This document shows, piece by piece, positions 1-9,450 of a stretch of 64,000 bases of DNA. The stretch covers positions 162,887 through 226,886 of the forward strand of contig QAOA01002082.1 of assembly GCA_003255065.1 (NCBI GenBank). Direction: 5' to 3'. The DNA is from Cercis canadensis (Eukaryota > Streptophyta > Magnoliopsida > Fabales > Fabaceae). The notes below the pieces were generated by a model. It did not search any database, was not told where the DNA came from, and worked only from the letters and a program-made list of their open reading frames with translations. The translations under genes and the position numbers were made by a program. How positions within the stretch are numbered: position 1 is the first letter of the stretch; each line of letters begins with the position of its first letter.

Positions 1-1458
1 ACCACGTCCAGAATGAGAGGGTTTAATCGCCTATAGGGTTGCCTCACTGGTTTAGCGTCATCTTCAAGTAATATGTGATGCATGCATGTAGACGGACTAA
101 TGCCAGGAATATCTGCTAATGTCCAGCCAATAGCTTGCTTGTGCTATCGCAGAATCCGCAACAATCTTTTCTCTTGCTCAGGAAGTAAATTGTTAGCCAC
201 AATTACAGGAAGCTGCTCTGCAGATGCCAAATACGCATACTTCAGATGCTTAGGCAGAGGCTTCAACTCTAGCTTGGGTGGCTGCACTGCAGAGTGCAGT
301 AATCTAGGTGGTTGAATTCCAAACTCTGCAGACTGAATCTCCTCATGAACAACAGCTACTGCCTGCTCTGGGGAACCAGAGTCATCATAACGTAAGAAGG
401 TCGAAATCTCAGCACAAATAGCACAGACAGAATCACCGTCACAATCAGTACAAGATTGACTTTATAGAATCATCAAAATCAGCCAAATCAGGTAAATCAG
501 CACATAAATGACGGTAGACATCCTCAACCAAATCATCGATCACATCAATGTGAAAAATAGAATGCTCATCCATGGGATGCTTCACAGCATCAAAAATATT
601 GAACTGCACAACAGAATCGTCAAACTCCATGGATAGAGTTCCCGCATACACATCAATCTTGGTCTGCGCGGTCTTGAGGAATGGTCTACCTAAAATGAGT
701 GGAGCCTTGCTGGATTGTGACTGTCCCTCCATCTCCAGAATGTAGAAATCTGTAGGAAAGATCAGCTCATCAACTCTAACCAACACATCTTCAATCAATC
801 CAGCTGGATAGGCACTGCTCCTGTTGGCTAACTGAATCACAACTCCTATGGCATTCAAGGGTCCAAGCTCGAGGGAACTGAAAACAGACATAGGCATGAC
901 ATTTATAGAAGCGCCTAGATCTAGCATGACATGCTCAAACTTGGAATTGCCTATAATACATGGAATTGTGAAAGTTCATGGATCCTTGCATTTCTAGGGC
1001 AAAGGCTGAATAAGGGCTGAAACGTTCTGACTCATGCTAATCCGCTTATTGCCCTTCAGTCGCCTCCTCTGGGTGCATAATTCCTTGAGAAATTTGGCAT
1101 ATTTAGAAATCTGCTTGATAGCATCCAACAATGGAATGCTAACTTCCACTTTCCCGAAAGTCTCCAGAAGCTCTTTATCCTTCTCAGCCTCATCTGCCTT
1201 CTTGGACAGAGTAGTTCTCTGTGGAAAAGGAAGGGCTACTGCAGGCATCTTGCTCTCAGGTGCAATGGTGATTGGCTGAGAAACTGCTTTCTCTGCCGGT
1301 TGGGACTCGCTTGCAGGTTGAGGCTCGACTGGGACTTGCAAGAATTTTCCAGACCTCAGTGTGATAGCACTCACATTACTCCCATTTGGATTGGGAATGG
1401 TCTGTGAAGGATGTTTGCCAAAACCCTTGGACTGCAACTGACTTACTGATGATGCCAA
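1..1458 (-). pseudogene. protease and start of reverse transcriptase region of element 1
   Basis: The right half encodes a linker and a retroviral-type aspartic protease. The phrases MLDLGASINVMPMSVF (catalytic D in DLGAS) and LILGRPFLKT are typical of the Athila protease. The last few hundred bases at the left edge match the start of the reverse transcriptase region of the element at 15800-25961. The rest of pol lies outside the window. The region is decayed. Confidence 0.85.
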
Positions 1459-1659
1459 TTGCCCAATCTGCGTTTCCAGATTCTACATGGTGGACTATGC
1501 CCTCTGTTGGAATTGAATGTTGCTGGTGGCCATCTGCTTTACTAAATCTTCTAATGAAGGCTTAGGTTTGGATGTTGACGGGCCGGCTGGCTGCTGCTGG
1601 AATGGTGGCTTAGTTTATTGAAACTGGCTCTGCCTAGCTAGTTGAAATTGGTTCTGTTA

Positions 1660-2931
1660 TTAGTATGGTTGCCTATACTGCTGCTGCTGCTGCTGCTGTT
1701 GGGAGGACTGTTGTTGTAGGGCTGCAGCATTGCTATATCTGAAATTTGGATGATCTCTCCAACCAGGGTTATAAGTGTTGGAGTATGGATCATATCTAGG
1801 CTGTTGTTGTAGTTGGTATTGGGGTCGACCAGGAAAAATACCTGTTGCAGCTACAGAGGGATCCTGAAATTCAGAATCACTATCCTGAAGTGTAGGGCAT
1901 GCATCTATGGAATGAGATGGACAAGCGCAAATGCCACACAAGCTTGCAGGTTGAGGTGTAGGTACTTGTTGCCCCACTACCAACTGCCTCACCAAAGAGG
2001 TCAATTCATCAAGTCTGTGCTCCATTCTTTGTTGGTCAACCAGTGATACACAAACTTCATTGACTCCCCTAGTGGAATGAATCATCCTAACATCAAACTG
2101 CTGGGAATTTTCAGCCATATTAGAAATCAAAGCTCTGGCAGCAACTGGTGTTTTATCCACTAATGCTCCTCCACTAGTAGAATCAATTTTACTTTTATCC
2201 GGAGGTGACAAGCCTTCATAGAAGTATTGTATCAAAAGCTGATCACTTATTTGATGGTGAAGACAGCTTAAGCACAACTTTGTAAACCTCTCCCAATATT
2301 AGTGCAGTGTCTCCCCTGGCAGTTGCCGTATGCCACATATATCTTTTCGAATAGCAGCAGTTCTGGATGCAGGGAAGAACTTTTCCAGGAACAGCTTCTT
2401 CATGTCATTCCAATTTCTGATTGAACCTTGTGACAAGTAAAAGAGTCAATCCTTAGCTGCATCAGCAAGGGAGAAAGGGAATGCTCTCAACTTGATATGC
2501 TCTTCAGAGATTTCTTGTGGCCTCATTGTGGAGCAAACCACATAGAATTCCTTAAGATGTTTATGAGGATCTTCACCTGCCAGACCATGAAACTTTGGCA
2601 ACAAGTGTATCAATCTAGATTTCAATTCGAAAGCAGTATCAATTTCATGATATTGGATCCCTAAAGGTTGATAAGCAACATCAGGGGTAGCCAATTCCTT
2701 AAGAGTTCTATCTTTAGCTTGCATGTTATTATTATTTCCAGCTCCATTAGCATTATCAGCTCTATTAGTATTATCAACAGGGTCAGCAACATGAATAACA
2801 ACAGGAGGTCTATTTTCAGCCATGGTTGGATCTAAATTATCAGATGCTCTATGTGCTCTATTAAGTGTATGCAAGGTTCTCTCTATTTCAGGGTCTACTT
2901 CAAGTAATTCAAAAGGAGAAGACCTAGTCAT
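1660..2931 (-). pseudogene. gag region of element 1
   Basis: Encodes a retrotransposon gag (capsid) protein in pieces. The start MTRSSPFELLEVDPEIERTL and the downstream capsid phrases EDPHKHLKEF and IKLRAFPFSLADAAKD correspond to the gag of the 15.8-26.0 kb element. A glutamine-rich, CAG-repeat-like tail follows near 1670-1740. A cysteine/histidine-containing stretch (GICACPSH) lies between the capsid part and the tail. It is a fossil copy and not an active gene. Confidence 0.85.
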
Positions 2932-3591
2932 ACACCATGCAAATCAGTGGCTAAATGCCTAAACACACCATAATGCACAAAAATACACAAAAAAGACAGA
3001 ATTTGACTAAAACAAAAACACACCAAAAGCACAAAACAAAGGCAAAAACACACTAAAATAAGACTAGAAAATGTATCTAAACATTTTTAAAAAAAATTCT
3101 ACCACCACAGCATGAAAGCTGGATGAAAATGGAACTCAAAAATCAAATAAAAAATCTTTAAAAAAATAGAAAACTGGTCAAAACAGTGGAATTTGGCTTA
3201 AAAACATAGACCTCATAGCCAATGGATGTGACTAGTGATTTTTGGCTCCTTTTCCTTCAACTGACCAAGTTTCAGGTCAATCGGAGCACAAAATTTTGGT
3301 CGGAACAGTATACCTGAAAATCACTAATTCAAGCCAAATCTAAGGGAAAAAAGGAAAAATGGAACCAAATCAACAGGGTTCTCACAAGGACAACCTAAAA
3401 CATTGAGGGGAACCTCAAAGCAAGAAAAACGGTGGCCACAGGTCTCACACAGAATAGATACTTGGCCAAAAAGTAATGAAAAAGTGGCCTAAACCACAAA
3501 AAGAACACAAACACACAAACAAGCAGGGTGAATCATGGGGAAATTAAAAATCAGTTTTACTACTAATAATATTGATTCAAAACTAGAGTAA
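2932..3591 (-). other. Untranslated leader of element 1
   Basis: About 660 bases between the primer-binding site and gag with no long open frame. The sequence is A-rich on the plus strand and is shared with the same interval of the element at 15800-25961. I see no gene in it. Confidence 0.6.
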
Positions 3592-3609
3592 TCCCTAGCA
3601 ACGGCGCCA
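3592..3609 (-). other. Primer-binding site, tRNA-Asp type
   Basis: On the minus strand the sequence just inside the LTR reads TGGCGCCGTTGCTAGGGA. It differs by one base from the complement of the 3' end of plant tRNA-Asp(GUC). This primer is known for Athila-type elements. It is not a tRNA gene. Confidence 0.85.
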
Positions 3610-3614
3610 AAATT

Positions 3615-5046
3615 TGATGAGCTGTCGAAACTCCTCAAATTAATGAAAGTTTAAGGTCGGTTTACCTAAGCTACTTGTAGCATAAGGTAACCCTAAGTTG
3701 AACCAAAGGATTATTCTAAGTTGTGAATCATATTAAGAAAAATATAAACAGGGCGGTTTGATTTGTTCAAGTGATTAACATAAATTAATTGTAAGTGGTA
3801 AACTTTAAAGAAAACAACCAATCCAAGTCTAATTGATTCTGATTTTAATCCATCCTTGATTTCCAAGAATCCATTCAATGATTAACCTAGTTCTTGGCCT
3901 TTAAAACATATCAAGAAGCCTCTCAGTGCTCTATGAATGTCCACTAGTTAACCAACTAGAATTCGGATCAACCAAGACTAAATAAATTAAGCACTCATTC
4001 AAATCTAGTTTAACCTAAGTCCAGAATCCAGCCAAGGGTAAACAATCTATCCAAAAGCTTAGAAACATCATTTAATCCATACAATCCTCTTCAATCACAT
4101 GCAATTAAGCAATTAACACATGAATATTCAAATCCGAAATTAAGCAATTCAAACAGAATATTTCAGAGGATTGAAAGAACTTGATTAACAACTAAATGAA
4201 TAACAATCAAAGCATAATCTCAGAATCAATAATCAGAACAGCCAAAACCTGGATTAATTTGTGTATTTAGCCCTCCATGAACAAGAGAAGCCAAGTTCTT
4301 ACAAAATATCTAGAGAGAAAACTTAAAGACTAAGAAAACTTGAAAAGCTGTCTAAAATATCCTAATGCCCTCATATCAATTTCGGCTGCCTCTTTCTGAA
4401 CATATAGACCTTCAAAATTACATGCACACCCAAATTACCCTTAGGTCATACTTATTCCCATGGGCCTTAGCTTTCATTGGGATTTGGTTTGGGCTCAATT
4501 GGACTTGTAATGAGGAAGTTAGGCCCATTTAAGTGCCAACAGGTTTCTGGAACCATCAGCCAACTTTGACAGGAAATAAGACCATCTAAAATATACAATA
4601 TGGTGAACTAGTCTTCATAACAATTGAAGCCCTGTGTGTTAGCTTTCCAATGGGACCTGTTTCAAGTCCATACGACACCTAAATCTCAAGTTATGGTCCA
4701 AACACTGCATGCAGGTCATGATCCTGTGACAGCATCTCTTCTATGGCTTCCAGGCTGCATATGACCTTCTGGAATTCCGAATTGGCTTTAGAGCCCTAAA
4801 TGAAAGTTGTAGATAATTCTCTCAGCTTTCCTACAAGGTATCACTCAAAATTTTTAGACATCCAAAACTAAATATAAGCATGAAACACAGAGACAACATA
4901 AAATGCCCAGTATTGCTGAAAAATGCAATTAGGCTCAATTGGATCCAAAGTCATGAAATGAGGCACAAGTCTACTCAATTCAGCCCAAAAGAGGTTTAAA
5001 AGACAAAATATGAGGGATAACTACTGTATAAACAGTGTGTTCATCA
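3615..5046 (-). repeat. 5' LTR of element 1 (family A)
   Basis: About 1.43 kb with TGATGA at one edge and TCATCA at the other, read on either strand. It is closely similar to the LTRs at 23124-25961 and 41394-42812. Its 3' edge on the minus strand lies a few bases from a primer-binding site, which makes it the 5' LTR. Short open frames inside it are not genes. Confidence 0.9.
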
Positions 5047-5260
5047 TATATGCAGAAATATGTATTAATTTGGACTGGTTAAATGATGCTTGTTGCATGG
5101 GGAAACACATTTTGTAAAATTTATAGTTTTTCCATGGTATTAGTCCATGTTTTTCATTATCTTTTAATCCTGGCACCAATTGATTTCTTGGGGGTAATGG
5201 CATCAAATTGCTCTTGTTCTTATTTCTATTTTTATATGATGTACTCTTATTTGAATTAGT

Positions 5261-5677
5261 TTGGTATATTTAGTGCTTACTACTATATCTAATTTGATTT
5301 TTTTGCTAGATTGTTATGATCAAATAATTTTTATTGATTTTATCTTTTTCTTGAATTATGGAGTATATAATAAAAAGAAGACTTTCTTTGACCCTATTGA
5401 TTATGAGAGTATAGACAATAATGAATTTTGGGTCATGGAAGAAGAAGATTCTCTAATTCTTGATTATAATGAATTGGAGAATATGCTTTATAATGATGAA
5501 GTAATTCCAATAGAAAATATTCAAAAGGAAAGAAACCTTGAAGAGCAACTATGTCTTGAAGAAGGGCAATCACAACTTGGTGGTGAAAGTGGAGGAATTG
5601 ACTTTATCTTCATTAAGCAAATAGCACAAGAGAAAAAACAATTTGTAAATATATTTTGTGTCACTAGATCTAGCTAG
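5261..5677 (+). pseudogene. possible C-terminal tail of a hAT-type (DUF659) transposase
   Basis: An open frame of 138 codons whose second half is acidic: FDPIDYESIDNNEFWVMEEE followed by LDYNELENMLYND. From memory this resembles the acidic tail after the dimerisation domain of DUF659-containing plant hAT proteins. A splice-acceptor-like TTTTTTGCTAG ends near 5310, so the first third of the frame may be intron. It lies on the opposite strand to the hAT element that begins at 5801 and outside its boundaries, so it is not part of that transposase. No dimerisation motif is present, so the assignment is tentative. It could equally be the 3' end of a degenerate host gene. Confidence 0.4.
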
Positions 5678-5792
5678 GCCAATGAGGGAGCAAGGATTAG
5701 ATTTCCCTCATTCCTTATTGATCCAAATTTTAGCACATTATCTTCATTAAGCAAATAGATAAATTAAAAAGAAGAGAAAAAAATTAAAAGGA

Positions 5793-5800
5793 AAAAGTAG
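5793..5800. repeat. 8-bp target site duplication, left copy (AAAAGTAG)
   Basis: AAAAGTAG directly precedes the left hAT end at 5801. It is repeated exactly at 12187-12194 directly after the right end. An 8-bp duplication is the hallmark length for hAT insertion. Confidence 0.88.
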
Positions 5801-6286
5801 TAAGAGTGTTCACGGGTTGGTTCGAACAAGTTGATGGTTGAAACAAAAATTGAACCGAACTTCATCTTGTAGTTCGGTTCGGTATTTCATGAAAGAAGAA
5901 CTGAAACCGAACCTAACTGGACCAGTTCGGTTCGGTTTAGGCAGGTTCACGTGTTGAACCGTATGGAACTTGCTAGACCATATAAAGACCAATTAACAAA
6001 CAGAAACAGAATGATGAGACTCAAATAAGAAACATGACAATTTGATCATCGTTAATAAAAAAAACAAAATTAAGTCAATTAACAATTTGATCATCATCAA
6101 ACTTCAAACATTCAAACATAATAAAATTGACAAACTTAGTACTTTAAGTCTTTAACCATCATCAAACATAATGAAATAATTAAATAAAAACTACCAACAA
6201 AGTACAAAGTAATCTAATCAATATCCAACATCAACATGATTCAATTGATTGAAAGTAATTTTGGATACATAATTGATCAATTTTTT

Positions 6287-6447
6287 AGATGGTGAAACAA
6301 GCTTGATGTCCCTTCCATCCTTGTGTCAATCTTGAAAAGTTTGTCACATTGATTGCAAGTAAAATACAACTCATGATCATCTTCATCTGCAACATCCTTG
6401 GTGAAATTCTTCAAAATATCTGATTTAGGCCTTCTGTTCACTTTCAA
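6287..6447 (-). pseudogene. extra BED-type zinc-finger exon downstream of the hAT transposase
   Basis: On the minus strand a TTGTTGTTTAG splice-acceptor-like sequence is followed by an open reading of about 52 codons: RRPKSDILKNFTKD, then TCNQCDKLFK and EGTSSLFHHLKN, then a stop. The order (basic start, aromatic FTK, CxxC, then TSSL-x-HHLK) is the BED zinc-finger pattern. It is clearly different from the BED finger at the N-terminus of the transposase in the same element. The stop falls where the last metal ligand would be expected. It lies inside the hAT boundaries and about 300 bases beyond the transposase end. It could be a second hAT-derived gene, a captured exon or a relic of an older hAT copy. 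Confidence 0.6.
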
Positions 6448-8123
6448 CTAAACAACAAGAAACATAACATACATTCAGAGACAATGAGTCTTAAAGCAAG
6501 AAACAGAACAAATATTTAGACAAGTAAAACAAATTCTAGAGTATTAAAAGATAGACATTTTCTAATAAAGTATTAGACAATCTATTTCGTCTCTGTCCCC
6601 ACTTCACTTTTAGTTACATTTGACAATTCTAGTTCAATAATAGACAGTAAACAACACAAAAAATTCATAAGTCAGCTAGTTTATTTAAAATTAAATTGTA
6701 GAAGTTAAAGTTTTCAATCATAAATTCATAAGAAAGAAATTAGTCTGGTTTCATATATTGGATTTCATCCAATTGGCTACGAAGATCAATAATTTTTTTA
6801 GGTGATTTTAACCAATTTTGGCAACAAACCAAAGACTCAACAGTAGTAGGTGCAAGTGAGCTACAAAATGGGTAAAGAATTCGACTCCCAATGCTGAAAA
6901 CAACTCAGATGACACTGTAGACACTGGTATAGCCAATATATCCTTTGCCATGTGAGACAACACATAATACCTCAACCTCTTCCCCTTCCACCACTTCAAA
7001 ATTTCAAACTCATCATAATCATCATCTACCTCATCTTCCAAGTATCTCTCTAATTCATTCTTCTTCATTTCAATATGTTTTCTTTTCATAGTCAATTTGA
7101 ACTCTAATAACTAACTTTCATCATTATCTACCTCATTTTGTGAAGAAAGTTCTAATAGAGAACTAGAATCACCCACATCAATTTTGCATACACTAGTTCC
7201 CCCATCATCTTCTCATACATCCGATTAAAGCAGAAATCCAAATATGCTTATACCGAGAATCAATTATGACAGCTACAAATAAAAAGTAATTTTTATTATC
7301 ACTACTAGAATCCTAATATTTATCAAACTTGGCTTTCATGCTTACTGTTATATTATGCAAAACCTTATCAACAATAGACTTCTGTTTCATTAAAGTTCTT
7401 GAAAATTCATTTGAATTGACATTTAAAAAACCATAAAATGAAAGAGTTGCATCATAAAAAATCTTAAGGAACTTAGTAAAAACTCGAACCCTCACCCAAT
7501 CTTCTACATTGGAAGGCCCCCGCCCCTCTCGGCATTAAAATAACACATGTACTACAGGTCATCATCTTTAAGGAATGTGAAGGCCTTTTCAAACTTTTCA
7601 ACTACATCTAACATTAAATATGTGCTATTCCACCTAGTAGGCACATTCATACAAATCCCCTATTTACTAGCTATCTTTGGTTCATCTACCATTCTTTTAA
7701 ACAAAGCCATTTTTTTTTAAGGAAAGATCTCACATATTTACAAGCTGCCCTAATTCTTTTTATACAACAATCTATTTCTTTTAGTCCATCATTGACAATT
7801 AAATTCAATATATGTGCACAACACCTTAATTGCATATATTGCCCATTTAACAGTGTTCCATTCTACTCATTAACTCTCTTTATCAAATAAGAAATAGTAG
7901 TACTATTTGAGCTAGCATTATCAACAGTGACTATGTCAATATATATAATCCCCCAATCTTTGATGCATCTTTCCAACTGATTCCCTATTGTGTCACCCCT
8001 ATGATCATCAAGAAGACTAAAAAATAAAAAATAAAATTATTCAATTCCCAATCATCATCTATGTAATGAGCTGTCACACACATGTAATTCAAATTTTGAA
8101 TAGAGGTCCAAGTATTAGTTGTA

Positions 8124-8521
8124 AGACAAACCCGCTTATTTCTAGTTGCTAAGGTGTTCTTCGACTTATCTCTCTCATTAAAATACTTTGACAACAGTTT
8201 CTTGCTATTTTGATGTGAGAAGGAATCTAAAATTGAGGTTGTGCAACTTGCATGAAGCCCCTAAATCCTTCATTTTCAACAAACTTAAAGGATAACTCAT
8301 CTATGATAATCATTCTACATAGAGCACTCATACATTCCTCTTGTTTGAACTCTAAAATCCTAACGGGATCATTTCCATAAATTTCTCCCTCTGGTTTTCT
8401 AACTGCTCCAAGAGTTTTCTGCTTCTTATCCTTCACCCTATGTGGATTTTTTATATAGCAATCTAAATGATTTTCCATACTAGTTGTACCATGGTTCCTG
8501 CTACTGCATGCATATGACTTA
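8124..8521. repeat. 398-bp direct repeat, copy 1 (copy 2 at 8802-9199)
   Basis: Nearly identical to 8802-9199, with a few substitutions by eye. Copy 2 begins one base after the N at 8801. After copy 1 the sequence changes to unrelated DNA at 8522. After copy 2 it continues into the N-terminal transposase exon. The arrangement points to two contigs with overlapping ends and not to a biological duplication. Confidence 0.85.
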
Positions 8522-8800
8522 TGATGCGAATCAGCTTGCTACATGCCCTAACCCTAGGAGTGTTCATGATCCCTTGCTTGGAGTTGGAGGCCCGATGACT
8601 AGAAGCAGAGCTAAGCGAGTGAGAGAGGCATTGTTGAGCCAAGTCCAAGAGGTGCAAACCAAAGAAAGAGCAGCTGGGCCAAGTTCAGAGTTGAGATGGA
8701 TCACTTATCTGTCTCTTGTAAAAGGTGCACATGGGCCAGCTTGGAGCCCAAGTTTGGAGCAGGCCAAAAATAATGTTTAATTTAATTAGTTTTATTTTTG
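8522..8800 (+). repeat. Ty3/gypsy-derived fragment at a chimeric junction
   Basis: This 279-bp block interrupts the transposase only in the contig left of the N. Read on the plus strand it encodes PNPRSVHDPLLGVGGPMTRS followed by RAKRVREALLSQ. This GPMTR-RAK phrase is commonly seen near the C-terminal end of plant Ty3/gypsy polyproteins. The downstream part (GCCAGCTTGGAGCCCAAGT) recurs with divergence at about 13350-13376. It is either a real insertion boundary or a chimeric contig end. Confidence 0.5.
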
Positions 8801-9450
8801 NAGACAAACCCGCTTATTTCTAGTTGCTAAGGTGTTCTTCGACTTATCTCTCTCATTAAAATACTTTGACAACAGTTTCTTGCTATTGTGATGTGAGAAG
8901 GAATCTAAAATTGAGGTTGTGCAACTTGCATGAAGCCCCTAAATCCTTCATTTTCAACAAACTTAAAGGATAACTCATCTATGATAATCATTCTACATAG
9001 AGCACTCATACATTCCTCTTGTTTGAACTCTAAAATCCTAACGGGATCATTTCCATAAATTTCGCCCTCTGGTTTTCTAACTGCTCCAAGAGTTTTCTGC
9101 TTCTTATCCTTCACCCTATATGGATTTTTTATATAGCAATCTAAATGATTTTCCATACTAGTTGTACCATGGTTCCTGCTACTGCATGCATATGACTTAC
9201 TACAATAATTACAGGCAGCCCTCTTCCCATCTTTATCCTTAGTAAAATGGGACAACACAACAGATACAACTCTAATGGGTTTTCTTTTCAAGCTCACCTT
9301 AGTAGCATCCCCAACTGCAACATGCTCGGGTTCAACCTCTAACTGAGGTGCTTCAACTTCTAATAAAGCCTCTATATCCTCTTCAACATCAATGCTTATT
9401 GGAGGAGTTAGAGGACTCCTCACTTGACTTTGAGTGCTAGCAATCACCAT

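Larger units (their letters stand above)
1..5046 (-). mobile_element. Athila-like Ty3/gypsy LTR retrotransposon, 5' part (element 1)
   Basis: A minus-strand LTR retrotransposon that runs off the left edge. From right to left it shows a 5' LTR, a primer-binding site, a leader, gag, protease and the first part of the reverse transcriptase region. The gag contains the phrases LKELATPDVAYQPLG and KFHGLAGEDPHKHL, which I associate with the Athila lineage. The same layout is seen in the better-covered element at 15800-25961, to which it is closely similar along its whole length. It is broken, with several breaks. The 3' LTR and most of pol lie outside the window, so its age cannot be estimated from LTR comparison. 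Confidence 0.9.
6745..9450 (-). pseudogene. hAT transposase, decayed
   Basis: Read right to left, the N-terminus (start 9450) has an acidic linker and then a BED zinc finger (VVLSHFTKDKDGK, CNYCSKSYAC, HGTTSMENHLDC). Then come the hAT core phrases VCLTTNTWTSIQNLNYMCV and DDDWELN near 8020-8130, and a stretch reading VTVDNASSN and LLNGQYMQLRCCAHILNLIV near 7790-7930. TRWNSTYLML follows near 7610-7650. The dimerisation domain (ILKWWK, LSHMAKDILAIPVSTVSSE) lies near 6880-7010. The frame ends near 6745. There is an in-frame stop after the first block (8905), others between blocks, and a frame shift inside the dimerisation domain. The segment 8124-8521 repeats at 8802-9199 around an N and is probably one sequence. 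Confidence 0.88.
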
